Origin: Verrucomicrobiota bacterium
Lineage (GTDB): Bacteria; Verrucomicrobiota; Verrucomicrobiia; Limisphaerales; AV2
Assembly (NCBI GenBank): GCA_003218935.1
Contig: QHPA01000074.1
Coordinates: 1-15,773, forward strand
Reading direction: 5' to 3'
Length of the DNA stretch: 15,773 nt
This document shows positions 1 through 7,442 of this stretch, piece by piece. The notes under the pieces are model-generated. The model did not search any database. It was not told where the DNA came from and saw only the letters and a program-made list of their open reading frames with translations. Position 1 is the stretch's first letter; each line of letters begins with the position of its first letter. The translations under genes were made by a program, and so were the position numbers.

Positions 1-34
1 GGGCCGCGACCTCACGGCGCCGCCCAGGCGGGTT

Positions 35-1161
35 TCATCCGCGGCAGGTTCGCCGGTTGCCGCGCCGAAACCGCAGCCACAACAGAACGGGCAACCCCGC
101 CGCGAGGAGCCCGCTGACCGCCCAGGTGCCGCTGTTTCTCTGTTCGGGGAAAACATGCAACGCTGCCGCGCCGACGGCTGGACCGATGAAGTTGCCCACG
201 GCAGCCCCACGGCCGCGCCGAAGAGGATTTGCGCGCCGGCGAGCACCCGAAGATCGGACCCCGTCAGCATCAGCGCAAAACACGCGAGCATCGCGAGATA
301 AGCGCCCCCCATCCAGCGAAAGCGATAATGCCAGCCGGGCCAGAGCCAAAGAACCAGAAACGCAATCGCCCGGAAAAACAACCACGCCGAACAGAAAAAA
401 CCCGCCAGTCTCGGCGACAATTCCAGGCGTCGCGCGAGCGCTGGAATCGTTGGAATAACGGTGTTGATGGCGATGTAGGCCAGCGGATTGGCCAGCCACG
501 CCATTCGCAGGAATGTTTTCACACGCTGGATCGGACGCGGGTTCAGCGGAATTTCCGCCAGGACCACCGGCCCGGAACGCGGCGATCCACCGGAAAGCGC
601 GCTCGAACGCGCCTGCGATTCCAGCCAATGCGCCAGCGCCCATTCAAAGACATGGACCGCGAGCGGGACGGCGAAGATGACCTTTGATCCGAATCGTTCG
701 ATCAACGCTCCGCCGCTGAAATAAGCGATTGCGCCGGTCCCGGCCCAGACCAGATTGTAAACGCCGATCCTCTGTTGGAGTTGCAACGGCGGTTCATTCT
801 CGCTCACCAAAGCCTCCAGCGCCGGCCACGTGAAGCACGTGCCCGACGTGTAAACCAGCAAAACGATCACGTGAGCCGCGACGTTCTCAACAAACAACCC
901 GACCAGCAGGGCCGCCGCCATAATCGACAGGCCAACCCGCAACGCGCTGAAGTATCCCTGCCGCTGACCGAAACGTCCGCCAAACACCGACGCGAAGATA
1001 TAAACGAATCCGATTGTCGCGGCGAGGACCAGGTTCTTCTGGCTGGCAAACCCGAACTTCGCCTGCGTAAAAAAGTAGAGGTAGTAGAGGTAGAGCGTGA
1101 CCGAAAAGGAGTTCAGCCCTTCGAGGAGAAACACGCCCGCTTTTACCCGGTTGGAATTCAT
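35..1161 (-). pseudogene. MFS transporter, frameshifted with an apparent internal deletion
   Basis: Read from an ATG at 1161 the minus strand gives a hydrophobic multi-pass membrane protein beginning MNSNRVKAGVFLLEGLNSF, with repeated membrane segments and the MFS-like loop GGRFGQRQG near residue 65. Around 195-216 the reading moves to another frame, which carries a typical last-helix sequence (GNFIGPAVGAAALHVFPEQ) and ends at a TGA at 35-37. The first frame stays open to the window edge but turns into non-membrane, Arg/Ser-rich sequence. Transporters of this type that I remember have a further segment of roughly 25-30 residues (a Tyr/Ser-rich helix and an HEA motif) between 'GAAVGL' and 'GNFIGP'; it is missing here. 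A near-tandem 11-bp repeat (195-205 and 206-216, 10/11 identical) sits at the junction. A sequencing or assembly error remains possible. Substrate unknown. Confidence 0.7.
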
Positions 1162-1184
1162 TCGGGGCGCCGGGAAACCGGCGC

Positions 1185-1448
1185 TCAACCGCGGCCCCTG
1201 AACTTCGCGGTCTGGACTTCTTCCACGGCCTTGCGGCAATACCATTTCACGGCGTGGCTCATCGGTGGCTGGAGTGTGTCGAGGTCAGCCGAAGAACACC
1301 AGCGAATATCGTGATGCTCATCGGCAGAAAGAGTTGCTTCGCCGTTCCTGGGCCGCGCCCAGTAAATCATGCCGATGTGCTCGTGCGTGTCGGTGATGCG
1401 ATGGATGTCGAGGGATTTCTTTGGATTTTGGAACTTGGAAATTGGAGT
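1185..1448 (-). pseudogene. Nudix hydrolase, C-terminal remnant without the Nudix box
   Basis: This frame opens directly after the TAA of the FmdB gene (1449-1451) and reads PKKSLDIHRITDTHEHIGMI, YWARP, then DEHHDIRWCSSADLDTL and HAVKWYCRKAVEEV before a TGA at 1185. The pattern of His-Glu-His-Ile-Gly-Met/Ile-Tyr, then a 'WCSSADLDTL' helix and a 'KWYCRKA' helix, matches the C-terminal half of MutT/Nudix proteins. The N-terminal part, which would carry G-x5-E-x7-REUxEExGU, is absent. The first ATG (1370) would give 61 residues and no catalytic site. The upstream end coincides with a heptamer repeat (1420-1447), the probable breakpoint. It lies 23 bp upstream of the damaged MFS gene, so two neighbouring genes are decayed. 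I regard it as non-functional. Confidence 0.6.
1420..1447. repeat. Tandem heptamer repeat (TTTGGAT type), four units
   Basis: Four consecutive 7-bp units on the plus strand: TTTGGAT, TTTGGAA, CTTGGAA, ATTGGAG. The GG recurs at exactly 1423, 1430, 1437 and 1444. It occupies the junction between the fmdB-type stop codon and the truncated Nudix gene. Confidence 0.75.
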
Positions 1449-1946
1449 TTAATAGTCGTACAACCCGCTGTCGTGCGTGTAGCCGCCTCCGCCTGCCCCC
1501 CCTTCTTCACCGCCCATGAAATCGCCGAGCAGGTCGCCCATGTCCTCCTCGATCTTCTCCGGGTCTTCGCCGGCTTCGAGACGTTTGATGGCCACGTCCA
1601 GTTCCTTCGGCACCATTCCGGGAGGCATGAGGTCTTTCATTTTCTTCATCATGTGGGCCATGTGCTTCGGGTTGTTCTCGTCCAGATGTTCCATGTCGCG
1701 TTCCAGCTCGCTCATGGCGCGCATCACGCGCGGATCGTCCATGTCCGGCATCGGCTCGTCGCCCGCGGCGTCGCTCTTTGCGGCGGGTTCCTTCAGTCCT
1801 TTCGTCATGGCGAAGCGGCTCATCTGTTTGGCCATTTTTTTGTTGCCGCACCTGGGGCAGCTTGGCAGTCGGTCGGGGTTCAGCCTTTTGGACAGGAAGT
1901 TGAAAATTCTCCGGCACTTCGGACAGGCAAATTCGTAGATTGGCAT
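1449..1946 (-). CDS. FmdB-family zinc-ribbon protein
   Basis: The 165-residue product begins MPIYEFACPKCRRIFNFLSK and has CPKC (residues 8-11) and CPRC about 20 residues later: the two-knuckle zinc ribbon of the FmdB/CxxC_CxxC_SSSS family, usually at the N-terminus. The rest is Met-, Asp- and Glu-rich (PMPDMDD, HMAHMMKKMKDLMPPGM) and probably helical, ending in a Gly-rich tail GGEEGGAGGGGYTHDSGLYDY split by short acidic runs. The frame is open to 2012, but the upstream 22 codons lie in a repeat element and are not protein-like, so the ATG at 1946 is preferred. No Shine-Dalgarno is visible. FmdB-like proteins were proposed as regulators; a real function is not established. The family call is firm, the role unknown. 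Confidence 0.85.
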   Translation of the reverse strand: MPIYEFACPKCRRIFNFLSKRLNPDRLPSCPRCGNKKMAKQMSRFAMTKGLKEPAAKSDAAGDEPMPDMDDPRVMRAMSELERDMEHLDENNPKHMAHMMKKMKDLMPPGMVPKELDVAIKRLEAGEDPEKIEEDMGDLLGDFMGGEEGGAGGGGYTHDSGLYDY

Positions 1947-1952
1947 ACCGGG

Positions 1953-2042
1953 ATTTACGATTTTCGATTTACGATTTGCGCGCCAGCAAAAAAATTGCGG
2001 GTCCGGCGTCAAATCCGCAGGGCTCGTAATCGTAAATCGTAA
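1953..2042. repeat. Palindromic heptamer element, copy 1 (ATTTACG type)
   Basis: The left arm has four exact 7-bp units (1953-1980: ATTTACG, ATTTTCG, ATTTACG, ATTTGCG) followed by CGCC. The right arm (about 2021-2042) is its imperfect inverse and shares the core CGATTTACGATT. About 36 bp of unrelated sequence lies between. The element fills the whole gap between the korB stop (2044) and the fmdB-type start (1946), so it would form the 5' leader of the latter and could act as a terminator or processing hairpin; that role is inference. It is related to 7641-7723. Confidence 0.7.
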
Positions 2043-2043
2043 C

Positions 2044-2988
2044 TTATTTCATCCGGTCGAAGTTCTGTTGCAGGATTTGCCAGTGCTTCAGTCCTTTGAC
2101 TTTTTCCTGCGCCTTCGCGTTGATGCCTGCTTCGAGCTTGTTTTTTGTCGGACGATCGACTTTGTAAAAGATGCCGAACCTGCCGGGGAACGGCTCATCG
2201 GCGAGTTTGTACGCCGCAATTTCGTCGGTCACGTCGTGGGTTTCGGGCACCAGATTGAACGCGCCGCCTTTGCGCGGGTTCGAGGAGTCGAATGCGCCGG
2301 GATAAAATTCCACGCATTCGCTGAGGCATTCAATGAAGCCGAAGCCGTCGTGGTCCATCGCCGCTTCCATCATCTGCAGAACGTGGTTCGGATTGGTGTG
2401 CGTGGTGCGGGCAACAAACGTGGCGCCGGCGGCGATCGCCTGTTTCATCGGGTTGATCGGCTCGTCCACCGCGCCCCAGGTGTCAGTCTTGCTCTTGAAG
2501 CCGGGCGGCGACGTGGGCGAAGTCTGTTTCTTCGTCAGGCCGTACACCCAGTTGTCCATGACCACGTAGGTCATTTTGATGTTCTTGCGCGACGTATGAT
2601 TGAAATGATTGCCGCCGATGGAAAATGCGTCGCCGTCGCCCCCGAACACGAACACGTGCAAATCAGGCCGGCTCAGCGAAACGCCGCTGGCGAACGGCAG
2701 CGCGCGGCCGTGAATGTAATGCACGCCGTGGGCCTGAACGAAATACGGGAAGCGGCTCGAACAACCGATGCCGGCGATCGTGGTGATTTTCTCGTGCCAG
2801 AGTTTGCGCTTCTCGATCAATTTGAAGTAAAGGGCGAGCACGGAGAAATCGCCGCAACCGGGGCACCACGTCGGATGGTCAGCGGACATTTCTTTTTTTG
2901 TGAGCGGCTTGCGCTCGGAATCGGGCAGCGGCGGTACCGCGGTGATGTTGCCGCCGCGAACGGGAATATCGGTCACAGGTGAACTCAT
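2044..2988 (-). CDS. korB: 2-oxoglutarate:ferredoxin oxidoreductase, beta subunit
   Basis: The 314-residue TPP-binding subunit works with KorA in CoA-dependent oxidative decarboxylation of 2-oxoglutarate to succinyl-CoA, reducing ferredoxin; it is cytoplasmic. Signatures: HPTWCPGCGDFSVLALY near residues 38-54, GIGCSSRFPYF near 74, and the TPP/Mg motif GDGDAFSIGGNHF followed about 20 residues later by VMDNWVYGLTKKQTSP. These are diagnostic of the 2-oxoacid:ferredoxin oxidoreductase beta family. The C-terminal part (PGRFGIFYKVDRP) matches its usual end. The start is the ATG at 2988, 24 bp after the korA stop; no Shine-Dalgarno is evident because the spacer is a repeat. The first ~30 residues before ADHPTW are longer than in some relatives. 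2-Oxoglutarate rather than pyruvate is favoured by the two-subunit organisation with a fused KorA; specificity is inferred. Confidence 0.92.
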   Translation of the reverse strand: MSSPVTDIPVRGGNITAVPPLPDSERKPLTKKEMSADHPTWCPGCGDFSVLALYFKLIEKRKLWHEKITTIAGIGCSSRFPYFVQAHGVHYIHGRALPFASGVSLSRPDLHVFVFGGDGDAFSIGGNHFNHTSRKNIKMTYVVMDNWVYGLTKKQTSPTSPPGFKSKTDTWGAVDEPINPMKQAIAAGATFVARTTHTNPNHVLQMMEAAMDHDGFGFIECLSECVEFYPGAFDSSNPRKGGAFNLVPETHDVTDEIAAYKLADEPFPGRFGIFYKVDRPTKNKLEAGINAKAQEKVKGLKHWQILQQNFDRMK

Positions 2989-2993
2989 AATTT

Positions 2994-3034
2994 CGCTAAA
3001 CCGTTAAAAACGTTAAATCCGTTGAATCGTTACG
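2994..3034. repeat. AT-rich tandem repeat (CGTTAAA type) in the korA-korB junction
   Basis: Degenerate units CGCTAAAC, CGTTAAAAA, CGTTAAATC, CGTTGAAT, CGTTA recur with an 8-9 bp spacing (CG at 2994, 3002, 3011, 3020, 3028), unlike the exact 7-bp spacing elsewhere in the window. The repeat supplies the last codons of korA (VTIQRI) and its TAA stop. Confidence 0.6.
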
Positions 3035-4863
3035 CCCGTCGCAGGTTGCGCTTTGGCGGCAGCCAACCTGGCTCTTGTTTGTTCGAGGATTTCCTTCACT
3101 TTGAAAGTCAGGCCGTCGGTCTTGTTGATACCCTGAATCTTCGCATCGCAGTAACGCGCGCGCAGCAGGCCGGCCAGTTGACCGTAGCCGTAAATGCCCT
3201 CGTCGTTCAGCTCGACGACGAACACGTGGTTGAAGCCGGAAAAAATATTTTCCAATCCCGGCGGCAGCGGGTTGATATAACGGATGTGCAGCGACGAAAC
3301 ACTGTCGCCGGCGGCGCGGGCGCGATCCACCGCCTCGCGAATCGGGCCCTGGTTTGAGCCCCAGCCGACGAGCAGCACATTGCCTTCGGGCGGGCCGTAA
3401 ACCTGCGGCACGGGCAATTCGGAGGCGAGCTTGCGAAGTTTGTTCCGGCGTTTTGCGTTCATCGCCATGTGCAACTTCGGCGATCCGGTCGGATGTCCCA
3501 TTTCGTCGTGTTCGAGGCCGGTGACGACGGGATATTTGCCGCTGGCAATTCGTTTGCCCGGCGGCGCGTGACGCGTGAGTCCGTCCGATGCGGAGAGATC
3601 ATATGGCTTGAAGTCGGCAATGGGTGTCAGGTCGGGCGAGATGTCCTGGCAAACTTTTTCGAGGTTTGGCTCCTCGAAGGCCTCGATGCGCGTGGCGATG
3701 GCCTGGTCGGTTAGAATCACCACCGGCACACTGTATTTGCGGGCGATGTTGACCGCTTCAATCGCCGTGTAAAAACAATCTTCGACGTTGGCCGGCGCCA
3801 GGACGACACGCGGCGAATCGCCGTGTCCGCCAAAGCAGGCGATGTTGAGGTCGGATTGTTCAACGCTCGTGGGCATGCCGGTGGACGGACCGCCGCGTTG
3901 CACATCGATCACCACCAGCGGCAACTCCGCCATGACGGCGTAACCCAAGGCCTCTGTCTTCAGCGAAATGCCCGGACCGCTGGAACCCGTGACCGCCACG
4001 CGCCCGGCGTAACTCGCGCCGAGCGCCATCGAAATGGAGGCAATTTCATCTTCGCATTGAACAAAGGTCCCGCCGTATTTGGGCAGCTCGCGTCGCAGCA
4101 ATTCCATAATGTCCGACCAGGGGGTGATTGGATAACCGGCGCCAAAACGAACACCCGCAGCGATCAGGCCGTAACCGAGCGCTTCGTTGCCGGTCATTAC
4201 GACCTGATGGCCGGCCCTTTTCTGGCCTTCGACGAATCGGAATGTTTCCATGACGTTGTCGAGCGAGTGGCTGTAACCCGCATGGAAAGCGGTCAAGGCA
4301 TTGTTCAAGATGCTTTCATCCTTGCCGCCAAAGCGTTCGCCGATGAGCTTTTCGAGCTTGGGCACATTCAGGTCGAACATCTTCGCGACCAAACCGAGGA
4401 CAAACATGTTCTTGCCCTTGTCCTTGCCGGTGCCGCCGATGGCTTCCACGGTCAGTGACGAGATGGCGACGCCGAGGTGGCGATATTCCTGTTGCCACTC
4501 CGGTTTGGGCTGCACGTGGTCACTGTCAAACAATACGATGCCCCCTTTCCGCAGCGACTTGAGATGATCCTCGTAGGAATGCTGGTAAAAGGCGATGAGC
4601 AGGTCCGCGTCGTCGCCCGCGCTCAACACTTCGCCGGAGCCGACGCGCACCTGGAAAATAGACGGCCCACCGGAAATGGTGGAAGGAATTGTCATGAAGG
4701 TCATGACTTCCTGTTCACTCCGTCCGGCGAGTCGCGCCAGAAAACCGCCGATGGCCTGAATGCCGTCCTGAGAATTACCCGCGATCCGAATGACCGCTTC
4801 GGATATCTTCGAGACTTTGGGTCGGCCGCCCGAGGTGGGGGCGGTCATGGTTGCTTCGCTCAT
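3013..4863 (-). CDS. korA: 2-oxoglutarate:ferredoxin oxidoreductase, fused gamma-alpha subunit
   Basis: A 616-residue partner of KorB. The N-terminal ~200 residues are the gamma (POR gamma) domain: VIRIAGNSQDGIQAIGGFLA at about 25, then GSGEVLSAGDDADLLIAF. The alpha domain begins near residue 220 (MTGNEALGYGLIAAGVRFGA, GYPITPWSDIMELL) and contains QCEDEIASISMALGASYAG, TGSSGPGISLKTEALGYA and QRGGPSTGMPTSVEQSDLN, typical of KorA. The C-terminal transketolase-like part includes VLLVGWGSNQGPIREAVD. Length and domain order match the fused KorA of many bacteria. There is no cysteine cluster for an Fe-S site, so electrons go to a separate ferredoxin not in this window. The start is the ATG at 4863; Met-6 is an alternative. 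The last six residues come from a repeat. It forms an operon with korB and probably serves the TCA cycle. Confidence 0.93.
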   Translation of the reverse strand: MSEATMTAPTSGGRPKVSKISEAVIRIAGNSQDGIQAIGGFLARLAGRSEQEVMTFMTIPSTISGGPSIFQVRVGSGEVLSAGDDADLLIAFYQHSYEDHLKSLRKGGIVLFDSDHVQPKPEWQQEYRHLGVAISSLTVEAIGGTGKDKGKNMFVLGLVAKMFDLNVPKLEKLIGERFGGKDESILNNALTAFHAGYSHSLDNVMETFRFVEGQKRAGHQVVMTGNEALGYGLIAAGVRFGAGYPITPWSDIMELLRRELPKYGGTFVQCEDEIASISMALGASYAGRVAVTGSSGPGISLKTEALGYAVMAELPLVVIDVQRGGPSTGMPTSVEQSDLNIACFGGHGDSPRVVLAPANVEDCFYTAIEAVNIARKYSVPVVILTDQAIATRIEAFEEPNLEKVCQDISPDLTPIADFKPYDLSASDGLTRHAPPGKRIASGKYPVVTGLEHDEMGHPTGSPKLHMAMNAKRRNKLRKLASELPVPQVYGPPEGNVLLVGWGSNQGPIREAVDRARAAGDSVSSLHIRYINPLPPGLENIFSGFNHVFVVELNDEGIYGYGQLAGLLRARYCDAKIQGINKTDGLTFKVKEILEQTRARLAAAKAQPATGVTIQRI

Positions 4864-4953
4864 GAAATGAATTCAATTAACTGTTCTGATGTTTGCCGGC
4901 AGCTTCGCACATGCATTTGAATTTTTGGAAGGCGCCAGATCAATTGCAGTGTC

Positions 4954-4981
4954 ACACTAACATTGCGCGTCTCACTGTCAA
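4954..4981 (-). promoter_or_regulatory. Possible sigma-70-like promoter of korAB
   Basis: In the 220-bp gap between korA and the HAD gene the minus strand has a perfect TTGACA (4976-4981), a 16-bp spacer and the weak -10 match TAGTGT (4954-4959), about 90 bp before the korA ATG. The rest of the gap (4864-5083) is comparatively AT-rich and shows no gene and no clear terminator hairpin. The poor -10 keeps confidence low. Confidence 0.3.
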
Positions 4982-5083
4982 ACGTTTATCTGAAGCCGTA
5001 TCCATTTGAAAACGAATCGGTTGCGGCAAATTTGAAATCCGCTCAAACAACCCGAAACGCGCAGGATTAGGACGATTAATTCC

Positions 5084-5893
5084 TCAGGTCTTTGAGTTAA
5101 GATGGGTTGCCTGCCGCGCCGATGAATCGAGAAAAAACTCCACGCCGCGCGCCACGCCGCAGCCGTGCGGCTCGTCGCTGACGAACCCTTCCTGTCGCCG
5201 AACAGACTCTTTGACCAACTCGATGGCGTTGGACGGTGCCACCAACCAGCGTGCGTGCTCGCGCGAGAGCATCGGCAGGTCGTTCAAGTGATCGCCCGCG
5301 GCGAGAATGTGGTCGCGGCTGACGCCCAATCGACGCGCGATTTCAGACAACGCCGTGCCTTTGCTGTAAGCCTCGTGGCTGAAGCGCGCGTAAACGTCAT
5401 TGCGCACCACGGTCAATTTCGGCACCTGGGCGCAATACTCGTTCAGATATTCGTGAATGAGGTCGGCGTCGCCGTTGTTCTCCGCGACGAGGCAAAAAGG
5501 AGAATACGAATCTTCATACACCGCAGCGTCGAAGCGTTCGTTCACCCAGGCCACCAGCCGGGGCAGGTCGGCACGGACGCGGGCAAACAATTCTGCGTGC
5601 GCTTGCGCGCAAGCGCGGTTCCAATCCTCCAGCCCGAGATACTGCGCCTTTTCGTGGACGTAAATCTCGCGTTCGACCACCACGAGATAGTCCGGGCGCA
5701 CGCTCAGATGGGCGCGCGCCAGCGCCTCCAGCAGACTCGAAAGGTCGCGCCCGGTATTGATCACCCACCTGGCGCCGGCTTCCTGCAAACGCCCAATCAG
5801 GCGCTGCAGTTCCTCCGGCACGGGCGGATTTTCAAACTCCGCGAAAAACGTCCCGTCGAAATCCGTCGAGATGATTTTGATCGGCAAACTCAC
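5084..5893 (-). CDS. HAD-superfamily (Cof-like) phosphatase
   Basis: The 269-residue protein is a haloacid-dehalogenase hydrolase with all four motifs: motif I DFDGT (nucleophile D11, acid D13), motif II NTGRD (T47), motif III lysine in SKGTALSEI (K178) and motif IV GDHLNDLPML (D201, D205). The cap between residues ~80 and 165, and GD-x2-ND-x-PM, place it in the type IIB (Cof/sucrose-phosphatase-like) group, which hydrolyses small phosphorylated metabolites; substrate unknown. The frame is open far upstream (to 6415), but that extension is antisense to the TPR gene and not protein-like. The GTG at 5893, giving VSLPIKIISTDFDGT, is the best start; TTG at 5887 is an alternative. No Shine-Dalgarno is visible. 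It is transcribed divergently from the TPR gene. Confidence 0.85.
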   Translation of the reverse strand: MSLPIKIISTDFDGTFFAEFENPPVPEELQRLIGRLQEAGARWVINTGRDLSSLLEALARAHLSVRPDYLVVVEREIYVHEKAQYLGLEDWNRACAQAHAELFARVRADLPRLVAWVNERFDAAVYEDSYSPFCLVAENNGDADLIHEYLNEYCAQVPKLTVVRNDVYARFSHEAYSKGTALSEIARRLGVSRDHILAAGDHLNDLPMLSREHARWLVAPSNAIELVKESVRRQEGFVSDEPHGCGVARGVEFFLDSSARQATHLNSKT

Positions 5894-6046
5894 GCTGTCT
5901 GCGTCGTTGGCACAGGCGCTCCGTTCGGAGCCTGGCTGTTGTCTGGCTGCTTGCAATCTCACCCTGGGCGGCGCACGATACGACTTGTGTGAATGAAAGC
6001 GAACTTGAGCGAACAGCGCAAGCGAGAGATCACGGTTAATAGATTT
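5894..6046. promoter_or_regulatory. Divergent intergenic region with a short hairpin
   Basis: The 153-bp space between the divergent HAD and TPR genes should hold promoters for both. I see no convincing -35/-10 pair. A compact inverted repeat GCTCC-GTTC-GGAGC lies at 5918-5931, within a longer bulged palindrome starting AGGCGC. An ATG at 5993 in frame with the TPR gene would add 18 residues encoded by a low-complexity GCGA-rich stretch. Confidence 0.35.
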
Positions 6047-6496
6047 ATGCCAATGCTCCAGGAACAATACGACGACGCGATGTTCGACTTCAGCACGGGC
6101 GACTATGACACCGCCATCGCGAAGTTCAAAGCGATCCTGGCGGAAGACCCGGCGCACTTCGACGCGCAACTGTCTCTCGGAATGGCGTACTATCGCAAAG
6201 GCGATTACGCCACGGCTATCGCCGAAGGTCACAAGGCCGAAAAGCTCCGTCCGAACGAGCAACTCGTTCACACGAACCTCTCGCTGTTTTACATGAAGGC
6301 CGGCGACAAGAAGACCGCCGAGCATCACGGCCTGCAAGCGCGCATCGCATCGTGGAAAGGCAACCCCGCGCCGCCCGAACCGTCGCCGGGCGGAGCGAGT
6401 GACTCGGAACTGCAAATGGCCCGGCCGAAGCTGGAGAATGTCAAACTGCCGAGCAAGTTTCCGGACATGCCGTGGAAGAAGAAGCCGCCGCTTTAG
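6047..6496 (+). CDS. Small TPR-repeat protein
   Basis: The 149-residue product begins MPMLQEQYDDAMFDFSTGDY and contains about three tetratricopeptide units: FDFSTGDYDTAIAKFKAILA, then AQLSLGMAYYRKGDYATAIA, then HTNLSLFYMKAGDKKTAEHH. The TPR hallmarks (Gly/Ala at position 8, Tyr at 11, Ala at 20, Pro near 32 in EDPAHF and LRPNEQ) are present. The C-terminal ~45 residues are Pro/Lys-rich (NPAPPEPSPGGASDSE, ending PWKKKPPL) and probably disordered. There is no signal peptide, so a cytoplasmic scaffold role is likely; partners unknown. It is far too short, and lacks any glycosyltransferase domain, to be an O-GlcNAc transferase. The ATG at 6047 is chosen because homology-like sequence starts there; 5993 and 6053 are alternatives. 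It is followed by a repeat and the 93-residue gene. Confidence 0.75.
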   Translation: MPMLQEQYDDAMFDFSTGDYDTAIAKFKAILAEDPAHFDAQLSLGMAYYRKGDYATAIAEGHKAEKLRPNEQLVHTNLSLFYMKAGDKKTAEHHGLQARIASWKGNPAPPEPSPGGASDSELQMARPKLENVKLPSKFPDMPWKKKPPL

Positions 6497-6499
6497 TCA

Positions 6500-6580
6500 G
6501 TTGTCCGTGCTCCGTGGCCAGTGGCAGGAGTTGGCGACACCGCGTTACTGCTGACAACCGACCACGAACCACTGACAATC
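6500..6580. repeat. Palindromic heptamer element (GTTGTCC / GACAACC type)
   Basis: Left arm 6500-6527: GTTGTCC, GTGCTCC, GTGGCCA, GTGGCAG. Right arm 6553-6580: GACAACC, GACCACG, AACCACT, GACAATC. Both arms keep an exact 7-bp period, and the right arm is an imperfect inverse of the left, so a long mismatched hairpin can form. The element occupies the gap between the TPR stop and the start of the 93-residue gene (6586). Confidence 0.7.
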
Positions 6581-6585
6581 GAATT

Positions 6586-6867
6586 ATGAAAACCGCCTAT
6601 GAACTTGCGATGGAGCGACTGAGCAAATCGTCGCCCACGACCAAACTCACGGAACAACAGAAGAAAGAAATCGCCGAACTGGAATCGATCTGCAAAGCGA
6701 AGGTCGCTGATCGCGAAATTTTCGTGAAAGGCGAAATTGCCAAAGCGGTGGATAAAGGCGATGGCGAGGCAATTGAACAACTGGAAAAACAACTCATCAG
6801 TGACCGTAAGACTTTCCAGGCCGAGTTGGAGGAGAAAAAGGAAAAGGTCAGGCAAGCCAGGGGTTAG
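6586..6867 (+). CDS. Conserved small charged helical protein
   Basis: A 93-residue protein beginning MKTAYELAMERLSKSSPTTK, then strongly charged and predicted helical with coiled-coil-like spacing (LTEQQKKEIAELESICKAKV; AIEQLEKQLISDRKTFQAEL). I recall very similar short proteins in other Verrucomicrobia and Planctomycetes, without a known function. There is one cysteine and no membrane segment or signal peptide. The frame is open back to 6472, but the upstream codons are repeat sequence, so the ATG at 6586 is preferred. The TAG stop (6865-6867) overlaps the TAA of the convergent Nudix gene (6864-6866), leaving no room for a terminator between them. It probably shares a transcript with the TPR gene. 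Confidence 0.75.
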   Translation: MKTAYELAMERLSKSSPTTKLTEQQKKEIAELESICKAKVADREIFVKGEIAKAVDKGDGEAIEQLEKQLISDRKTFQAELEEKKEKVRQARG

Positions 6868-7433
6868 ACCGGATTCCCAGGCTCTTTGAACCCGCGCAGC
6901 CGCAGTTCAAAGTGATACAGTGCAACGACGACCAGCGAGTGCCGAATCTTTCCCTCCCCGGCCAGGCGCGGAATATCGGCGACGGGGACGAGCCGGGTGA
7001 TCAGGTCCTCGCCGTGGTCGAAGTCCACAGCGTGTTTCAATCGGCAGTTCTCGACCAGCACGGTATAGCAAGTGTTGCTCTGGATGGCCGGGTTTGGCAG
7101 GATCTGGCCGAGGATTCGCGCGTTCTCGCCTTCGTAGCCGGTCTCTTCGCGCAACTCGCGCACGCCGGCGGCCACCGGCGACGCGTCCTCGCGGTCCACC
7201 ATCCCGCCGGGGATTTCCAACTCGACCGTGTTCGTGCCATGACGATATTGCTCGACCATCACCAGATGATTGTCCGGCGTGACGGCGACGACGTTTACCC
7301 AATCGACGGCGTCGATCACGAACACTTCGTGCTCGCTGCCGTTGCGCGGTGAAACTTTGCGGTCGGAACGAAGGGTAAAGATGCGAAAATCGCCGAGCAG
7401 TTTGGAACTGATCTTTCGCCAGGGCTTGATCAT
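6864..7433 (-). CDS. Nudix hydrolase, ADP-ribose pyrophosphatase-like
   Basis: A 189-residue Nudix protein. It begins MIKPWRKISSKLLGDFRIFT, with a first strand region and then VNVVAVTPDNHLVMVEQYRH, and the Nudix box ELEIPGGMVDREDASPVAAG followed by VRELREETGY. REL-REE-TGY gives the metal-binding glutamates; the loop before it is one residue longer than G-x5-E-x7. The EQYRHG and ELPGG-like surroundings resemble ADP-ribose/GDP-mannose pyrophosphatases (NudF-like), which hydrolyse X-P-P-R nucleotides to house-clean the cytoplasm; substrate not proven. Homologs usually have 170-210 residues, so it is full length. The ATG is at 7433, 9 bp after the stop of the 64-residue gene, which suggests co-transcription. 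Its 3' end overlaps the convergent gene by 4 bp. Confidence 0.88.
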   Translation of the reverse strand: MIKPWRKISSKLLGDFRIFTLRSDRKVSPRNGSEHEVFVIDAVDWVNVVAVTPDNHLVMVEQYRHGTNTVELEIPGGMVDREDASPVAAGVRELREETGYEGENARILGQILPNPAIQSNTCYTVLVENCRLKHAVDFDHGEDLITRLVPVADIPRLAGEGKIRHSLVVVALYHFELRLRGFKEPGNPV

Positions 7434-7442
7434 TTAACCACT

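Noticed and set aside
2068..2982. 304-codon plus-strand open frame opposite korB
   Set aside because: Antisense shadow of a clear korB gene; no recognisable protein features.
5894..6415. N-terminal extension of the HAD gene to 6415
   Set aside because: Antisense to the TPR gene, low-complexity Arg/Val sequence; conserved HAD sequence starts at the GTG at 5893.
6047..6496. TPR protein as an O-GlcNAc transferase partner of the OGA
   Set aside because: Only ~3 TPR units and no GT41 domain; it is also over 6 kb away on the other strand.
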